DNA from: Limnohabitans planktonicus II-D5
GTDB taxonomy: Bacteria > Pseudomonadota > Gammaproteobacteria > Burkholderiales > Burkholderiaceae_C
Assembly (NCBI RefSeq): GCF_001270065.2
Contig: NZ_LFYT02000002.1
Span: 62,001 to 126,000 of the forward strand
Direction: 5' to 3'
DNA length: 64,000 nt
The notes under the pieces were generated by a model. The model was given only the letters and a program-made list of their open reading frames with translations, was not told the origin of the DNA and searched no databases. The position numbers were made by a program, and so were the translations under genes. The number at the start of each line of letters is the position of its first letter. Position 1 is the stretch's first letter. This document shows, piece after piece, positions 7,320 through 17,240 of the stretch.

Positions 7320-10300
7320 TCAGCCCAGCGGCTTGAGCAGTTCGTTCAAATCCGACTCGCCAAACAAAGGCTCTTTGCGCTGAACAGCCCCTGAATACAT
7401 GTCTTGCGCCAACTGGGCCTTGCGCTCTTGCAGGGCCAGCATGCGTTCTTCAATGGTGCCCTGGGCCACCAGCTTGACCACCCACACGTTTTTGGTTTGG
7501 CCAATGCGGTGGGCGCGATCGGTGGCCTGGTTTTCCACGGCGGGGTTCCACCACGGGTCGTAGTGGATCACGGTGTCGGCCTGCGGCAGGTTCAGGCCCA
7601 CGCCACCGGCCTTGAGGCTGATGAGAAAAAGCGGCACTTGGCCACTGGTGAACTTGTCGATGATCGCGTCGCGGTTTTTGCTTTGGCCGGTGAGTTTGAC
7701 CCAGGGGATGCCCAGCGCAGGCAGCTCTTTTTCGATCAAGCCCAGCATCTCGGTGAACTGCGAGAACAGCAAAATCTTGCGGCCTTCGGCCACCATTTCT
7801 GGAAGCATGTCGAGCAATTGGGCCAATTTGGCCGACTGCTGGACCTTGCTGGCACTGCTGAGCTTGAGCAGTCGGGGGTCGCAGCAGACCTGGCGCAGCT
7901 TGAGCAGCGCATCAAGGATGGTGATTTGCGAGCGGCCCAGGCCCTGGGTATGCAGCGCTTCGCGCACGGTTTTTTCCATGCCCAAGCGAATGGATTCATA
8001 CAGATCGGCCTGTTTCGCCTCCAGCGGGACCTGCATCAGGGTTTCGATCTTGGGCGGTAATTCGCTGGCCACCAGGTCTTTGGTTCGCCGCAGCATGAAG
8101 GGGGTGATGCGCGCACGCAACTGGGCCATTTTTTCGGCACTGCCCTCACGCTCGATCGGGTTGCGAAACAGCTCGGTGAAGCGTTTTTGACTGCCCAAAA
8201 ACCCGGGCATCAGGAAGTGGAACTGGCTCCACAACTCGCCCAAGTGGTTTTCGATCGGTGTGCCGGACAGGCACAGGCGGTGGCTGACCGGGATTTCGGG
8301 GACCACTTGGGCGGCGTGGGTGTTGGCATTTTTGATGTTTTGCGCCTCATCCAGCACCAACAGATGCCAGGGCGCATCCTTCCACAGATCCCGGTCGCGC
8401 GAGAGCAAGGAATAGGCGGTGATGACCACATCAAACCCGGCCAGATCGGCCACGGTTTCATGACGTGACAGACCGTGGTGTACATGGGTTTTGAGTTCAG
8501 GACAAAACCGCGCAGCTTCGCGTTGCCAGTTGCCCAGCAGGCTCACGGGTGCCACGATCAATGCGGGGTGGGTCAGTCGACCGGCCTGCTTTTCAGTCAG
8601 GATGTGGGCCAGCGTTTGCAGCGTTTTACCCAGGCCCATGTCATCGGCCAGGATGCCCGCCAATCGGTGTTCGCGCAAAAATTGCAGCCAGTTGAGGCCT
8701 TGCTGCTGGTAGGGCCGCAGCGTGGCTTGCAAACCAGCTGGCGTCGGCACCTCGGTCAATGCGGTCTCGCCACGCATTTGGCTGATCAGGGTCTGCAAGT
8801 GTTTGGCACCTTGCCAGACAGCGCCCTCGCCCAACGATGCAGCGGTGCGCAGGGCATCCAGACGCGACAGGCGCAGCGAGTCGCCATCCCAGTCGTGACT
8901 GCGCTCACCGTGCAGTTCCATCAAGGTGGTCAACCAGGGTTTGATCTTGGTCGTGGGCAACTTCACAAAACCGGGGCCTTGCAAATCGGGCAAAAACAAA
9001 TAGGCGGGCAGCTCAGGCAGGCCATCGTCGGTGTCCAAAGTCTGGCGAGCGCTGCTGGCCAGCGCTTTCAGGATGTCAGGCACCCAAGGCAGGATGTTGA
9101 CCCGCTGCCCGTCAATGTCCATGCCCAGCGACAGGTCGAACCACGGTGAGGTGTCATCTTCCGCGCCTGCGCCTGCCAGGTTCACATGCACGTCATCGGC
9201 CAAGCGCAGCCAGTGGTTCAGATCGGTATCGGTGTGCACCACCAAACCGGCATCGCGCAAGGGGGCAAAGTCAGACTCCACCCAGTCAAGCCAGAGGGCT
9301 GTGCCTTCTGCGCCCGGTATGCCCAGCACATTGTTTTGCCAGAGTTGAAAACCCAGATCGTCCAGAAGGGCCCAGACCGCCAATTCAGCGACCAAGTCCC
9401 GCACCAGCATGCGCGATTGCGCGCCCTGCCCTACGACCACACGGGTTTGCTGATGCGCCCAGTGGCCCACATGTCCTTGGTAATCAAAATCGAGTTGCGC
9501 ATGAAACAAGCCTTGCTGCTCGCGCAAGTGCGGCGCGATCGCCGTCAGTTTGAGCACACCCACAGGTGCAACTCCCCGTATTTCAGGGATTTTTTCGATC
9601 ACGGGAGGCAAAGGCAGCGTGCCCAGGCGATCCATCAACTGTTGCTGGAGTTTGAGCGCCACGCGTTCGGGCACCACCGGCGACTGCGTCAGCAACAAGA
9701 CCTGGTCTGCGCTCATGCCCTGGGTGTCCAGCGGACCGCACAGGCCCTGCACCGGGTCCACATACAAAGGGGGGTCATTGAGCCCATGCAACACGCCCGG
9801 GCGTGCTGCTTGCATGTGCAGCTTCCAGCCTGGGGGTTGATTGTCCTGGGCGGAGACTTCCTGCCAACAGCCCACAAAGGTGATGGGCTCATCACGCCAT
9901 TGCAAAGGTCGAAGAGGCACGCCTTCCCACATCAAACGCTCGGTTTGGCTGCACATTTGCAGCAACAACTTGGCGGCCAAACCCTGGAGTTTGATCGCGC
10001 CATAAAAACCATACATGCTGAAACTGTTCAAGGGGGGGCAAGCTTTGAACAGATCGAAGATGCCTTGTTCAGTGGGCAAGCTGTTGCGCCAGATCGGGTC
10101 ATGGGGCACCGGTTCACTGGTCACTTTTTTGGGCTTGCTCCACTGCCCGTCGCGCTTGCGAGTGGCGCGTGTGATGCACAGGTGAAAAACCGGCCTTTGT
10201 CCCGTCGTGTTTTGTGACAGCACATACAAAAAATGTTCCTGGCTGCTGCCAGGCAGGCTGAAGGTTTGCGAGACGTTGGCGCTTTCAAGGCGGCCCAGCC

Positions 10301-10730
10301 AGTCGCGCACTTGGTACTCGGCCTGTTGCAAGGCCCGTTCTGCACGCTGCTGCGATTGCAGCTCGGCCGATTCGCCGGTGGCGGGGCCATCGCCGTGCCC
10401 GTTGAGCATCGAAAAACCCTGCATCGAGGCGTGGATGCCCAAGGCCGCACCGTGTTTGCACATGCGCCCTACCGGGCAGGTGCAGGTGCAGCGCCAGGCT
10501 TGCAGATTGCCCCCCTCGGAGACGCGCAACTGGGCCGTCACGATATAGGGCGATGTTTCGCGGCCTTGCACCTTGGCAATCAGCCGCCATTCACCGCCAT
10601 CGGGCGTCATCTGGGCAGAGACCACCTCGTTTTGCAGGTACAGCGCCGTGCCTTTGGCCCACGAGTTGGAGTCAAAGTAAAACGCCAGCTGCGAGGGCGG
10701 AAACCACTTTTCAGAAACCACTGATTTCAT
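7320..10730 (-). CDS. SWIM zinc-finger SNF2-family helicase/ATPase
   Basis: The 1,136-residue protein starts with a SWIM zinc finger (CTCPVGRMCKH, about residues 82-92: CxC then CxH). A long family-specific middle follows, then the SNF2 ATPase: DDMGLGKT (motif I, about 690), DEAQ (motif II, about 795), and a C-terminal helicase half ending in DRAHRIGQT (motif VI, about 1075). This is the bacterial SWIM-SNF2 type related to HepA/RapA, a DNA- or RNA-polymerase-associated translocase. The exact role is not known for this subgroup. The start lies 12 bases after purL on the same strand, so the two may be co-transcribed. No zinc ligand or ATPase motif is missing. Confidence 0.9.
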   Translation of the reverse strand: MKSVVSEKWFPPSQLAFYFDSNSWAKGTALYLQNEVVSAQMTPDGGEWRLIAKVQGRETSPYIVTAQLRVSEGGNLQAWRCTCTCPVGRMCKHGAALGIHASMQGFSMLNGHGDGPATGESAELQSQQRAERALQQAEYQVRDWLGRLESANVSQTFSLPGSSQEHFLYVLSQNTTGQRPVFHLCITRATRKRDGQWSKPKKVTSEPVPHDPIWRNSLPTEQGIFDLFKACPPLNSFSMYGFYGAIKLQGLAAKLLLQMCSQTERLMWEGVPLRPLQWRDEPITFVGCWQEVSAQDNQPPGWKLHMQAARPGVLHGLNDPPLYVDPVQGLCGPLDTQGMSADQVLLLTQSPVVPERVALKLQQQLMDRLGTLPLPPVIEKIPEIRGVAPVGVLKLTAIAPHLREQQGLFHAQLDFDYQGHVGHWAHQQTRVVVGQGAQSRMLVRDLVAELAVWALLDDLGFQLWQNNVLGIPGAEGTALWLDWVESDFAPLRDAGLVVHTDTDLNHWLRLADDVHVNLAGAGAEDDTSPWFDLSLGMDIDGQRVNILPWVPDILKALASSARQTLDTDDGLPELPAYLFLPDLQGPGFVKLPTTKIKPWLTTLMELHGERSHDWDGDSLRLSRLDALRTAASLGEGAVWQGAKHLQTLISQMRGETALTEVPTPAGLQATLRPYQQQGLNWLQFLREHRLAGILADDMGLGKTLQTLAHILTEKQAGRLTHPALIVAPVSLLGNWQREAARFCPELKTHVHHGLSRHETVADLAGFDVVITAYSLLSRDRDLWKDAPWHLLVLDEAQNIKNANTHAAQVVPEIPVSHRLCLSGTPIENHLGELWSQFHFLMPGFLGSQKRFTELFRNPIEREGSAEKMAQLRARITPFMLRRTKDLVASELPPKIETLMQVPLEAKQADLYESIRLGMEKTVREALHTQGLGRSQITILDALLKLRQVCCDPRLLKLSSASKVQQSAKLAQLLDMLPEMVAEGRKILLFSQFTEMLGLIEKELPALGIPWVKLTGQSKNRDAIIDKFTSGQVPLFLISLKAGGVGLNLPQADTVIHYDPWWNPAVENQATDRAHRIGQTKNVWVVKLVAQGTIEERMLALQERKAQLAQDMYSGAVQRKEPLFGESDLNELLKPLG

Positions 10731-10742
10731 GCATTCAGACGG

Positions 10743-13700
10743 TTAAGCGACCCACTTGCGCGCGTTTTGCCACACGCGCAGCCAAGGGCTAGTGGAGGCG
10801 ATGTCGCCACTCGTCCAGCTCATCTGCACATTGCGGAACACGCGCTCAGGGTGCGGCATCATGGCCGTAAAGCGTCCATCGGCGGTGGTCACGGCCGTCA
10901 AGCCGCCTGCGCTGCCGTTGGGGTTGAAGGGGTACTGCTCGGTGGCCTGGCCATGGTTGTCCACAAAGCGCATGGCTGCAATGGCCTGCGCTGCGTTGCC
11001 CCGGTGCTTGAAGTTGGCAAAGCCTTCGCCGTGCGCCACGGCAATCGGCAAGCGGCTGCCCGCCATGCCTTGCAAGAACAAGCTGGGCGATTCGAGCACC
11101 TCGACCATGGACAGACGCGCTTCAAAGCGCTCGCTCTGGTTGGTGGTAAAGCGCGGCCAGTCTTGTGCACCGGGGATGATGTCGGCCAGTTCGGCAAACA
11201 TCTGGCAGCCGTTGCATACGCCCAAACCGAAGCTGTCGTTTCGGCCAAAAAAGGCCTTGAACTGCTCTGCCAAGGCGGTGTTGAAAGTGATGCTGCGTGC
11301 CCAGCCGATGCCCGCGCCCAAAGTGTCGCCGTAGCTGAAGCCGCCGCATGCGACCAAACCTTTGAAATCGGCCAAGTTGGCGCGGCCCGATTGCAAGTCT
11401 GTCATGTGCACGTCGTGCGACTCAAAACCGGCTTTGTGGAAGGCGTAGGCCATTTCCACATGCGAGTTGACACCCTGCTCGCGCAGGATCGCCACCTTGG
11501 GGCGAGACAAATTCAGGAAGGGCGCAGCCACGTTCACGGCCGGATCAAAGCTCAGCGCCACATGCATGCCGGGGTCGTCGACGCGGCCAGCAGCGGCGTG
11601 CTCGGCATCGGCGCAAGCGGGGTTGTCGCGCTGCTGGCAAATTTTCCAGCTCACGCTGTCCCAAACCTGGTGCAGGTCTTCCAGCTTGGCGGCAAACACC
11701 TCTTTGGTGTCGCGCCAAATGCTGAGTTCGCCCACGCCTTTTTGGATGGTCGATTGCACGGGACGGGTCTTGCCGATCACATGCGTGTGTTTGGACAGGC
11801 CGTGTTCGCGCAGGGTTTGCAGGACTTGATTGCGGTCTGCGGTGCGCACTTGCAGCACCACGCCCAGCTCTTCGTTGAACAGGGCTTTGAGGGTGAGTTC
11901 GTCGCGGCGGGCACTGACCTGCCCCGCCCAGTTCTTGGCGTCGCCATGGTCGGCTCGGCTGTCGGTGATGCCATCGCCTTCGGTGACCAGCATGTCCACA
12001 TTGAGGGCCACGCCCACATGGCCTGCAAAAGCCATTTCGGCCACAGCGGCCAGCAAGCCGCCGTCACTGCGGTCGTGGTAGGCCAGGATCTGGCCCTGAC
12101 TACGCAAGCTGTTGATGGCTTTGACCAAATTCACAAGCGCTTGCGGGTCTTCCAGATCGGGCACGCTGTCGCCGAACTGGCCCAGCACCTGGCCCAGCAC
12201 GCTGCCGCCCATGCGGTTGCGGCCTTGACCGAGGTCAATCAAGAGCAGGCTGGTGTCATCGGTTTTTGCGTCCAGCTGCGGTGTGAACGTGCCGCGCACG
12301 TCGCTCAGGCTGGAGAAGGCGGTGATGATCAGACTGACCGGTGAGGTGACTTTGTGTGTCTCACCTTTGTCGGTCCACTGCGTGCGCATCGACAAGCTGT
12401 CTTTGCCCACCGGGATCGAGATGTCGAGCGCCGGGCACAGTTCCATGCCTACCGCCTTGACGGTTTCGTACAAAGCGGCGTCTTCGCCCGGCTCGCCGCA
12501 CGCGGCCATCCAGTTGGCGGACATCTTGACGCGGGGCAACTCGATGGGCGCGGCCAGCAAATTGGTGATGGCCTCGGCCACGGCCATGCGGCCGGATGCT
12601 GCGGCGTTGAGCGAAGCCAGCGGCGTGCGCTCGCCCATGCTCATGGCTTCACCGGCAAAGCCTTGGTAGTCGGCCAGGGTCACGGCCACATCGGCCACCG
12701 GCACCTGCCAAGGGCCCACCATCTGGTCGCGGTGCGTGAGGCCGCCCACGGTGCGGTCGCCGATGGTGATGAGGAAGCGCTTGGACGCCACCGTGGGGTG
12801 ACTCAGCACGTCGATCACGGCTTTTTGCAAGGACACACCGGTCAGGTCCATCGCGGGTGACTGGCGCACCACGGTGGTCACGTCGCGGTGCATCTTGGGC
12901 GGCTTGCCCAGCAGCACGTCCATGGGCATGTCGACTGGCCGTTGAGCGTCGGGCGTTGAGCGTTGAGCGTTGGCCCTTGAGCTTTGAGCGCCTTGGTCTT
13001 CCCGCTCAACACTGGAAGATGAACGCAGAACGCCATCCCCACGCTCAACGCTCAACGCCGAACTCTGAACTTCAATGGCTGAACGCTGTACGCCGTCTTC
13101 AAGCACCAACTGGCGCTCTTCGGTGGCCACACCAATCACTGCAAACGGGCAGCGCTCGCGTTCGCAAAAGGCCGTGAACTGCGCCAAAGATTCGGGTGCG
13201 ATCGCCATCACATAGCGTTCCTGGCTTTCGTTGGACCAGATTTCTTTGGGCGACAGGCCGGATTCTTCGAGCTTGACGGCGCGCAAATCAAAGCGTGCGC
13301 CGCGACCCGCGTCGTTGGTCAGCTCAGGAAAGGCGTTGGACAAACCGCCTGCGCCCACGTCGTGGATCGCCAGGATCGGGTTACCGCTACCGAAGGGGCC
13401 TCCATCCTTGCCCTGCGCCCAGCAGTGGTTGATGACCTCTTGCGCCCGGCGCTCAATCTCGGGGTTGCCGCGCTGCACCGAGTCAAAGTCCAGATTCGCG
13501 GCGTTGGTGCCGGTGGCCATGGAACTGGCCGCGCTGCCGCCCATGCCGATGCGCATGCCGGGGCCGCCCAATTGAATGAGCAAACTGCCCGCCGGAAATT
13601 CAATCTTTTGGGTTTGCTCGGCGTCGATCTGCCCCAGACCGCCCGCGATCATGATGGGCTTGTGGTAACCGCGCACCACGCCGTCCACCGTCTGTTCGTA

Positions 13701-14891
13701 TTCGCGGAAATAGCCCAGCAAATTGGGCCGGCCAAACTCGTTGTTGAAAGCCGCGCCACCCAGCGGGCCTTCGGTCATGATTTGCAAGGGGCTGGCGATG
13801 TGCTCGGGTTTGCCGCCCGCTTGGTCCGACATGCCGCCCCAGAGTTTGGACACGGTGAAACCGCTCAAACCCGCCTTGGGCTTGGAGCCGCGACCCGTCG
13901 CGCCCTCGTCGCGGATCTCGCCGCCCGCGCCGGTCGATGCGCCGGGGAAAGGCGAAATCGCAGTCGGGTGGTTGTGGGTTTCGACCTTCATGAGCACATG
14001 GTGCAAGGCTTGTTCACTCTGGTAAGCCGCGCCCTGCCCTGAAGTTCTGGCGACAAAACGCTCCACCGTGTGGCCTTCCATCACCGAAGCGTTGTCTGAA
14101 TAAGCCACCACCGTGTGTTGAGGGTTCAGTTGGTGCGTGTTGCGGATCATGCCGAACAGGCTCTTGGGCTGGGCCACGCCGTCGATGGTGAACTCGGCGT
14201 TGAAAATCTTGTGGCGACAGTGCTCGCTGTTGGCCTGCGCGAACATCATCAACTCCACATCGGTGGGGTTGCGTTTGAGGCCCGTGAACGCCGTGACCAA
14301 ATAATCGATTTCGTCTTCGGCCAGCGCGAGACCCCAATCCTTGTTGGCGTCCACCAGCGCCGAGCGACCTCCGCCCAACACGTCCACATGCGCCATAGGC
14401 GCGGGCTCAAGGGCCGTGAACAAGGCTGCGGCCTCATCGCGGCTGGGCATGGCCGATTCGGTCATGCGGTCGTGCAACGCGGCGGCTACCTGGCCCAGTT
14501 GCTCAGCACTCAGCTTGGCTGTGCCCAGCAGGCCCGACTTCATCGTCAAACGGTATTCCGTCAGGCGCTCCAGGCGGCGCAGCTCAAAACCGCAGTTGTG
14601 CGCGATGTCGGTGGCTTTGGAGGCCCAAGGCGACACCGTACCGATGCGGGGGGTGACCACGATCACGGGGCCATCTGTGTGACCGACGTAAGGCTCGCCG
14701 TAGGTCAGTAGGGCTGACAAGGTCTGTTTTTGGGCATCGGCCAAAGGGGCGGCCGTGGCCACCAGGTGCACAAAACGGGCGGAAATGCCCACAATTTGCG
14801 GCGAAATGGCTGCCAGACGTGGCAAAACTTGGGCAATGCGAAAGTCGCTGAGGGCGTTGGCGCCTTCAAAAGTCGTGATGTGCAGGGACAC
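10743..14891 (-). CDS. purL: Phosphoribosylformylglycinamidine synthase PurL (large, single-chain) with an in-frame insertion
   Basis: The 1,382-residue enzyme converts FGAR, glutamine and ATP to FGAM in de novo purine synthesis. It has the full single-chain architecture: N-terminal domain, linker, two AIRS-type halves (signatures [19 protein letters not shown] and PVGKDSLSM), and a C-terminal glutamine amidotransferase with catalytic Cys near 1226 in GVCNGCQ. E. coli PurL is about 1,295 residues. Much of the excess sits at about residues 600-650, between [13 protein letters not shown] and [13 protein letters not shown], where a low-complexity Ser/Arg/Val/Gln stretch interrupts an otherwise conserved join. 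The DNA there is a repeat with a 19-bp inverted repeat. The frame stays open. The start is a GTG giving [10 protein letters not shown], which fits relatives. Confidence 0.95.
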   Translation of the reverse strand: MSLHITTFEGANALSDFRIAQVLPRLAAISPQIVGISARFVHLVATAAPLADAQKQTLSALLTYGEPYVGHTDGPVIVVTPRIGTVSPWASKATDIAHNCGFELRRLERLTEYRLTMKSGLLGTAKLSAEQLGQVAAALHDRMTESAMPSRDEAAALFTALEPAPMAHVDVLGGGRSALVDANKDWGLALAEDEIDYLVTAFTGLKRNPTDVELMMFAQANSEHCRHKIFNAEFTIDGVAQPKSLFGMIRNTHQLNPQHTVVAYSDNASVMEGHTVERFVARTSGQGAAYQSEQALHHVLMKVETHNHPTAISPFPGASTGAGGEIRDEGATGRGSKPKAGLSGFTVSKLWGGMSDQAGGKPEHIASPLQIMTEGPLGGAAFNNEFGRPNLLGYFREYEQTVDGVVRGYHKPIMIAGGLGQIDAEQTQKIEFPAGSLLIQLGGPGMRIGMGGSAASSMATGTNAANLDFDSVQRGNPEIERRAQEVINHCWAQGKDGGPFGSGNPILAIHDVGAGGLSNAFPELTNDAGRGARFDLRAVKLEESGLSPKEIWSNESQERYVMAIAPESLAQFTAFCERERCPFAVIGVATEERQLVLEDGVQRSAIEVQSSALSVERGDGVLRSSSSVEREDQGAQSSRANAQRSTPDAQRPVDMPMDVLLGKPPKMHRDVTTVVRQSPAMDLTGVSLQKAVIDVLSHPTVASKRFLITIGDRTVGGLTHRDQMVGPWQVPVADVAVTLADYQGFAGEAMSMGERTPLASLNAAASGRMAVAEAITNLLAAPIELPRVKMSANWMAACGEPGEDAALYETVKAVGMELCPALDISIPVGKDSLSMRTQWTDKGETHKVTSPVSLIITAFSSLSDVRGTFTPQLDAKTDDTSLLLIDLGQGRNRMGGSVLGQVLGQFGDSVPDLEDPQALVNLVKAINSLRSQGQILAYHDRSDGGLLAAVAEMAFAGHVGVALNVDMLVTEGDGITDSRADHGDAKNWAGQVSARRDELTLKALFNEELGVVLQVRTADRNQVLQTLREHGLSKHTHVIGKTRPVQSTIQKGVGELSIWRDTKEVFAAKLEDLHQVWDSVSWKICQQRDNPACADAEHAAAGRVDDPGMHVALSFDPAVNVAAPFLNLSRPKVAILREQGVNSHVEMAYAFHKAGFESHDVHMTDLQSGRANLADFKGLVACGGFSYGDTLGAGIGWARSITFNTALAEQFKAFFGRNDSFGLGVCNGCQMFAELADIIPGAQDWPRFTTNQSERFEARLSMVEVLESPSLFLQGMAGSRLPIAVAHGEGFANFKHRGNAAQAIAAMRFVDNHGQATEQYPFNPNGSAGGLTAVTTADGRFTAMMPHPERVFRNVQMSWTSGDIASTSPWLRVWQNARKWVA
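12940..13095. repeat. Palindromic repeat inserted in frame inside purL
   Basis: The core is a perfect 19-bp inverted repeat: 12952-12970 reads GGCGTTGAGCGTTGAGCGT and 13041-13059 is its exact reverse complement, 70 bases apart. Degenerate TTGAGCG / CGCTCAA units fill the rest. It encodes roughly 50 residues absent from E. coli PurL. The outer boundaries are approximate. Confidence 0.75.
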
Positions 14892-15074
14892 GGGGTGGCC
14901 TTGTAAAGATACGGAAAACCGTTGTACCGGGGCCGCTGACTGGGGCTGACCGGCAAAAGCGGTATTTTAGCGGGGGAAACCTTGATTTTGAGGGGCTTGG
15001 GGAAGTTCAAACAATGAGTTCTTCATGGACTTGAAGACGCCAAGACCCATCACCTGGCATGTCCGTCAAAAGCC

Positions 15075-15103
15075 TTGACCAGATCCAAATTCAGTCATAA
15101 ATT
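15075..15103 (+). promoter_or_regulatory. Predicted promoter of the Phd/ParE module
   Basis: TTGACC (15075-15080), a 17-base spacer and TAAATT (15098-15103) fit a sigma-70 promoter 24 bases before the antitoxin ATG. Two direct AATTCAG copies (15088 and 15100, 12 bases apart) overlap it and could be an operator. The remainder of 14892-15127 shows nothing else recognisable. Confidence 0.45.
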
Positions 15104-15127
15104 CAGACCCAACACAGCGGAGCGCAC

Positions 15128-15409
15128 ATGCAAGCCACACAGCACATCAAATCCATCTCTTACCTCAAGAGCCATGCTGCACAAATTGCACAAGAGCTGG
15201 AAAAGAACACCACGCCTTTCATCATCACCCAAAACGGCGAAGCCAGCATGGTGATTGAGAGCGTCCAGCAGTACCAGGAAAAAGAAAACCTGATCACCTT
15301 GCTCAAACTGATTGCCTTGGGCGAGAAAGACCGAATGGCCGGACAAGGTCACTCTGTTGAAGAATCCCGAGCCCTTCTGGCGCAGGCAAGAACGCAGCAC
15401 AGCGCATGA
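15128..15409 (+). CDS. Phd/YefM-family antitoxin
   Basis: The 93-residue protein has the Phd/YefM N-terminal DNA-binding fold: ISYLKSHAAQIAQEL, then the strand-turn TPFIITQNGEASMVIESVQQYQ. The charged C-terminal helix would neutralise the toxin. It overlaps the downstream toxin gene by ATGA. Autoregulation is expected from the family. It stands in the divergent gap with purL, downstream of a predicted promoter. Confidence 0.9.
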   Translation: MQATQHIKSISYLKSHAAQIAQELEKNTTPFIITQNGEASMVIESVQQYQEKENLITLLKLIALGEKDRMAGQGHSVEESRALLAQARTQHSA

Positions 15410-15726
15410 GCATTGTCATCCTGCCAGATGCACAGCATGACCTGCTGACACTGCAAGACTACATGCTGGAGCGCTGGACGCCCGAGTTATGGCTCAAAGC
15501 AGAAGACGAAATCTTTGCCAAATTGGCAGATATTGATTCAGGCTTGCTCAGCGGCGCCCCAGTGTCAGAACTGGCCGCCATCGGCATACGCGATTACAGA
15601 ACGCTGGTCACCTCACACCACCGCTTTTTGTATCGACAAATCGACAGCACCACCTACGTGTACGCCGTCGCGGGCCATCAGCAGGATTTTCAGACTTTGC
15701 TGCTCAGACGCTTGTTCCAGCGTTGA
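15406..15726 (+). CDS. RelE/ParE-superfamily toxin
   Basis: The 106-residue protein shows the ParE/RelE plasmid-stabilisation fold: VILPDAQHDLLTLQDYMLERW at the N-terminus, the conserved IRDYRTLVTSHHRFLYRQID strand block and VYAVAGHQQDF, ending with LLRRLFQ. ParE members poison gyrase and RelE members cleave mRNA; the residues visible here do not settle which. It is translated from the ATGA overlap with the antitoxin, a standard toxin-antitoxin arrangement. Intact by length. Confidence 0.88.
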   Translation: MSIVILPDAQHDLLTLQDYMLERWTPELWLKAEDEIFAKLADIDSGLLSGAPVSELAAIGIRDYRTLVTSHHRFLYRQIDSTTYVYAVAGHQQDFQTLLLRRLFQR

Positions 15727-15809
15727 TTTTTGTGGGTCGATTCATGGCCTTGCTCATGGTTTGGACTCGAAATATCCGCTGCGCTTTCAATCGATAGACC
15801 ACCCCTTAA

Positions 15810-16511
15810 TCACTTCAGCGCCCCAAATACTTTCCCAAGCAGCGCACTGCCGGTGCCCATCGGGTCCTGGCGAATTTTCTTTTCTTCTTCGCCAATCATC
15901 AGGTACAGGCCATCGAGCGCCTTGCCAGTGACATAGCTTTCCAGGCTGGCTTCCTGGGGCTTCAACAATCCGAGGCTTGAGGCCTTGCCTGCAATGGCGT
16001 TGTATTTGTCCGCCAAACCCACTTGGGCGGTGGCCTGGGTGATGACGGGCAGAAACTTCACACCCAGGGGCTCACGCGTTTTGCGGTTGAAGTACTCCGT
16101 CGCAGCGGTATTGCCGCCCTGCAAGATGGTTTTGGCATCGCTCACGCTCATGCTTTTGACGGCCCCGACCAACATGTCTTTGGCCATGGGCATAGCGGTT
16201 TCGGCAGCGCGGTTCATGCTGAGCACCAATTCGTCAACACGCTGGCCCTGCCCCATCATCTTGAGCCATTTGGCCGCCTCATTCAGATAGCCCGGCAAGG
16301 CAATCCGCACTTTGTCATTGCCCATGAAGCCGTCTTGCGAACCGAGCAAGCCGATGGCGGCTGTAGCACCCTTTTCAAGCGCCAACTTCAGACCCGAAGA
16401 CGCATCAGCCCCACTCAAATCGGCCACCGAAAAGGCCTGCGCAACACGGTAATGGGCCAAGAGCGATGCAGCAGCCAACAAGCTGGTCACATGAAACTGA
16501 CGACGGTGCAT
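15810..16511 (-). CDS. Exported DUF4197 family protein
   Basis: The 233-residue protein has an N-terminal export signal (HRRQF, then a hydrophobic stretch to about AQA-FS). The DUF4197 body includes GLKLALEKGATAAIGLLG, NDKVRIALPGYL and the C-terminal block ALDGLYLMIGEEEKKIRQDP with MGTGSALLGKVFG. The function of this family is not known. The start at 16511 was chosen because AAGGA lies upstream at normal spacing and the signal peptide begins there; an upstream in-frame start adds 14 polar residues. The twin arginine could indicate Tat or simply a basic Sec n-region. It converges on the ParE-type toxin gene. Confidence 0.85.
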   Translation of the reverse strand: MHRRQFHVTSLLAAASLLAHYRVAQAFSVADLSGADASSGLKLALEKGATAAIGLLGSQDGFMGNDKVRIALPGYLNEAAKWLKMMGQGQRVDELVLSMNRAAETAMPMAKDMLVGAVKSMSVSDAKTILQGGNTAATEYFNRKTREPLGVKFLPVITQATAQVGLADKYNAIAGKASSLGLLKPQEASLESYVTGKALDGLYLMIGEEEKKIRQDPMGTGSALLGKVFGALK

Positions 16512-16777
16512 TTGAATTTTCCTTTTTTGAATGGATGAAACTTGTTTGGACACGCATGGGCTCGATGTTCCAAATGGCGCATTCTGGTGACGACTATGCG
16601 TTCTCGGTTGGCGCTGGGCACACCGCAGCAGAATCTAACGTCGATGACATCGATCAATCGCTGTTGACACGACGCAATTGCGAAGAAAAGTAACACGAAT
16701 GAAAGTGGGGCACCTCTGAACTGCAAATATGAGTGAGTTCTGCGGCGGGTACACCTGGCCAGTGCGAACGCTGAAAG

Positions 16778-16952
16778 ATTGATCCGGCCCTTTGAAGTCC
16801 GCAGGGTGACTTCAATATTCCACCCTGTGGGAGCTAGCCCTGCTGGCGATCAGACGCTTGTGGACCACAGGCTTTTCGCTTGCAAGGCAAGCTCCCACAA
16901 ATTCCTCCCAGCTTGAAACACACAATTCAGACTTCATCAGGCCGAATCTATA
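16778..16952. mobile_element. MITE-like element A with inner GTGGGAG hairpin
   Basis: The left end ATTGATCCGGC (16778-16788) plus TGAAG, and the right end CTTCATCAGGCC to AATCTATA, are degenerate inverted copies. Inside is a separate pair TGTGGGAGCT (16826-16835) and AGCTCCCACA (16890-16899), a perfect 10-bp inverted repeat resembling Pseudomonas-type REP arms. No coding capacity is seen. The stretch 16512-16777 before it holds only the DUF4197 upstream region, with nothing else recognised. Confidence 0.55.
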
Positions 16953-16960
16953 AATCAAAT

Positions 16961-17128
16961 TATTGATTCGGCCCGGTGAAGTTTTGAATGCATCAAAGAT
17001 CTTGTAGGTCGGCGGTCGAAGACTCCGACATGGGCCTTTGCCCAAACCAATAACGTCGGACTCTGCGAGTACCGACCTACAAGATGTCCTTTCTCACACA
17101 TTTCAAACTTCAGCGTGCCGGATCAATA
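16961..17128. mobile_element. MITE-like element B carrying one REP pair (BIME)
   Basis: Imperfect 30-bp terminal inverted repeats (16961-16990 and 17099-17128, starting TATTGATTCGGC and ending GCCGGATCAATA) enclose a second inverted repeat, CTTGTAGGTCGG (17001-17012) with CCGACCTACAAG (17072-17083). Each inner arm folds into its own short hairpin next to GTAG or CTAC, the layout of an inverted REP pair. The right end recurs almost unchanged at 28282-28311. No ORF of its own. Bases 17129-17240 show nothing recognisable. Confidence 0.65.
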
Positions 17129-17240
17129 AATGGGATCTGACCCCATTTTTTCTCAACAGGATTTTCAAACCCTGTTGATGCGTCGCCTTTTCCAGCCCTG
17201 AAGCAAGACCTGCCAAAACTGGGAATGGCAGCGTTCATCC

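Noticed and set aside
12857-13177. Apparent small plus-strand gene across the purL repeat
   Set aside because: It is antisense to the intact PurL frame and its sequence is a translation of the palindromic repeat.
16681-16740. GTGGGGCACCTCTGAACTGCA, which recalls the ends of some insertion sequences
   Set aside because: There is no transposase, no matching opposite end and no target duplication nearby. Kept only as a possible remnant.
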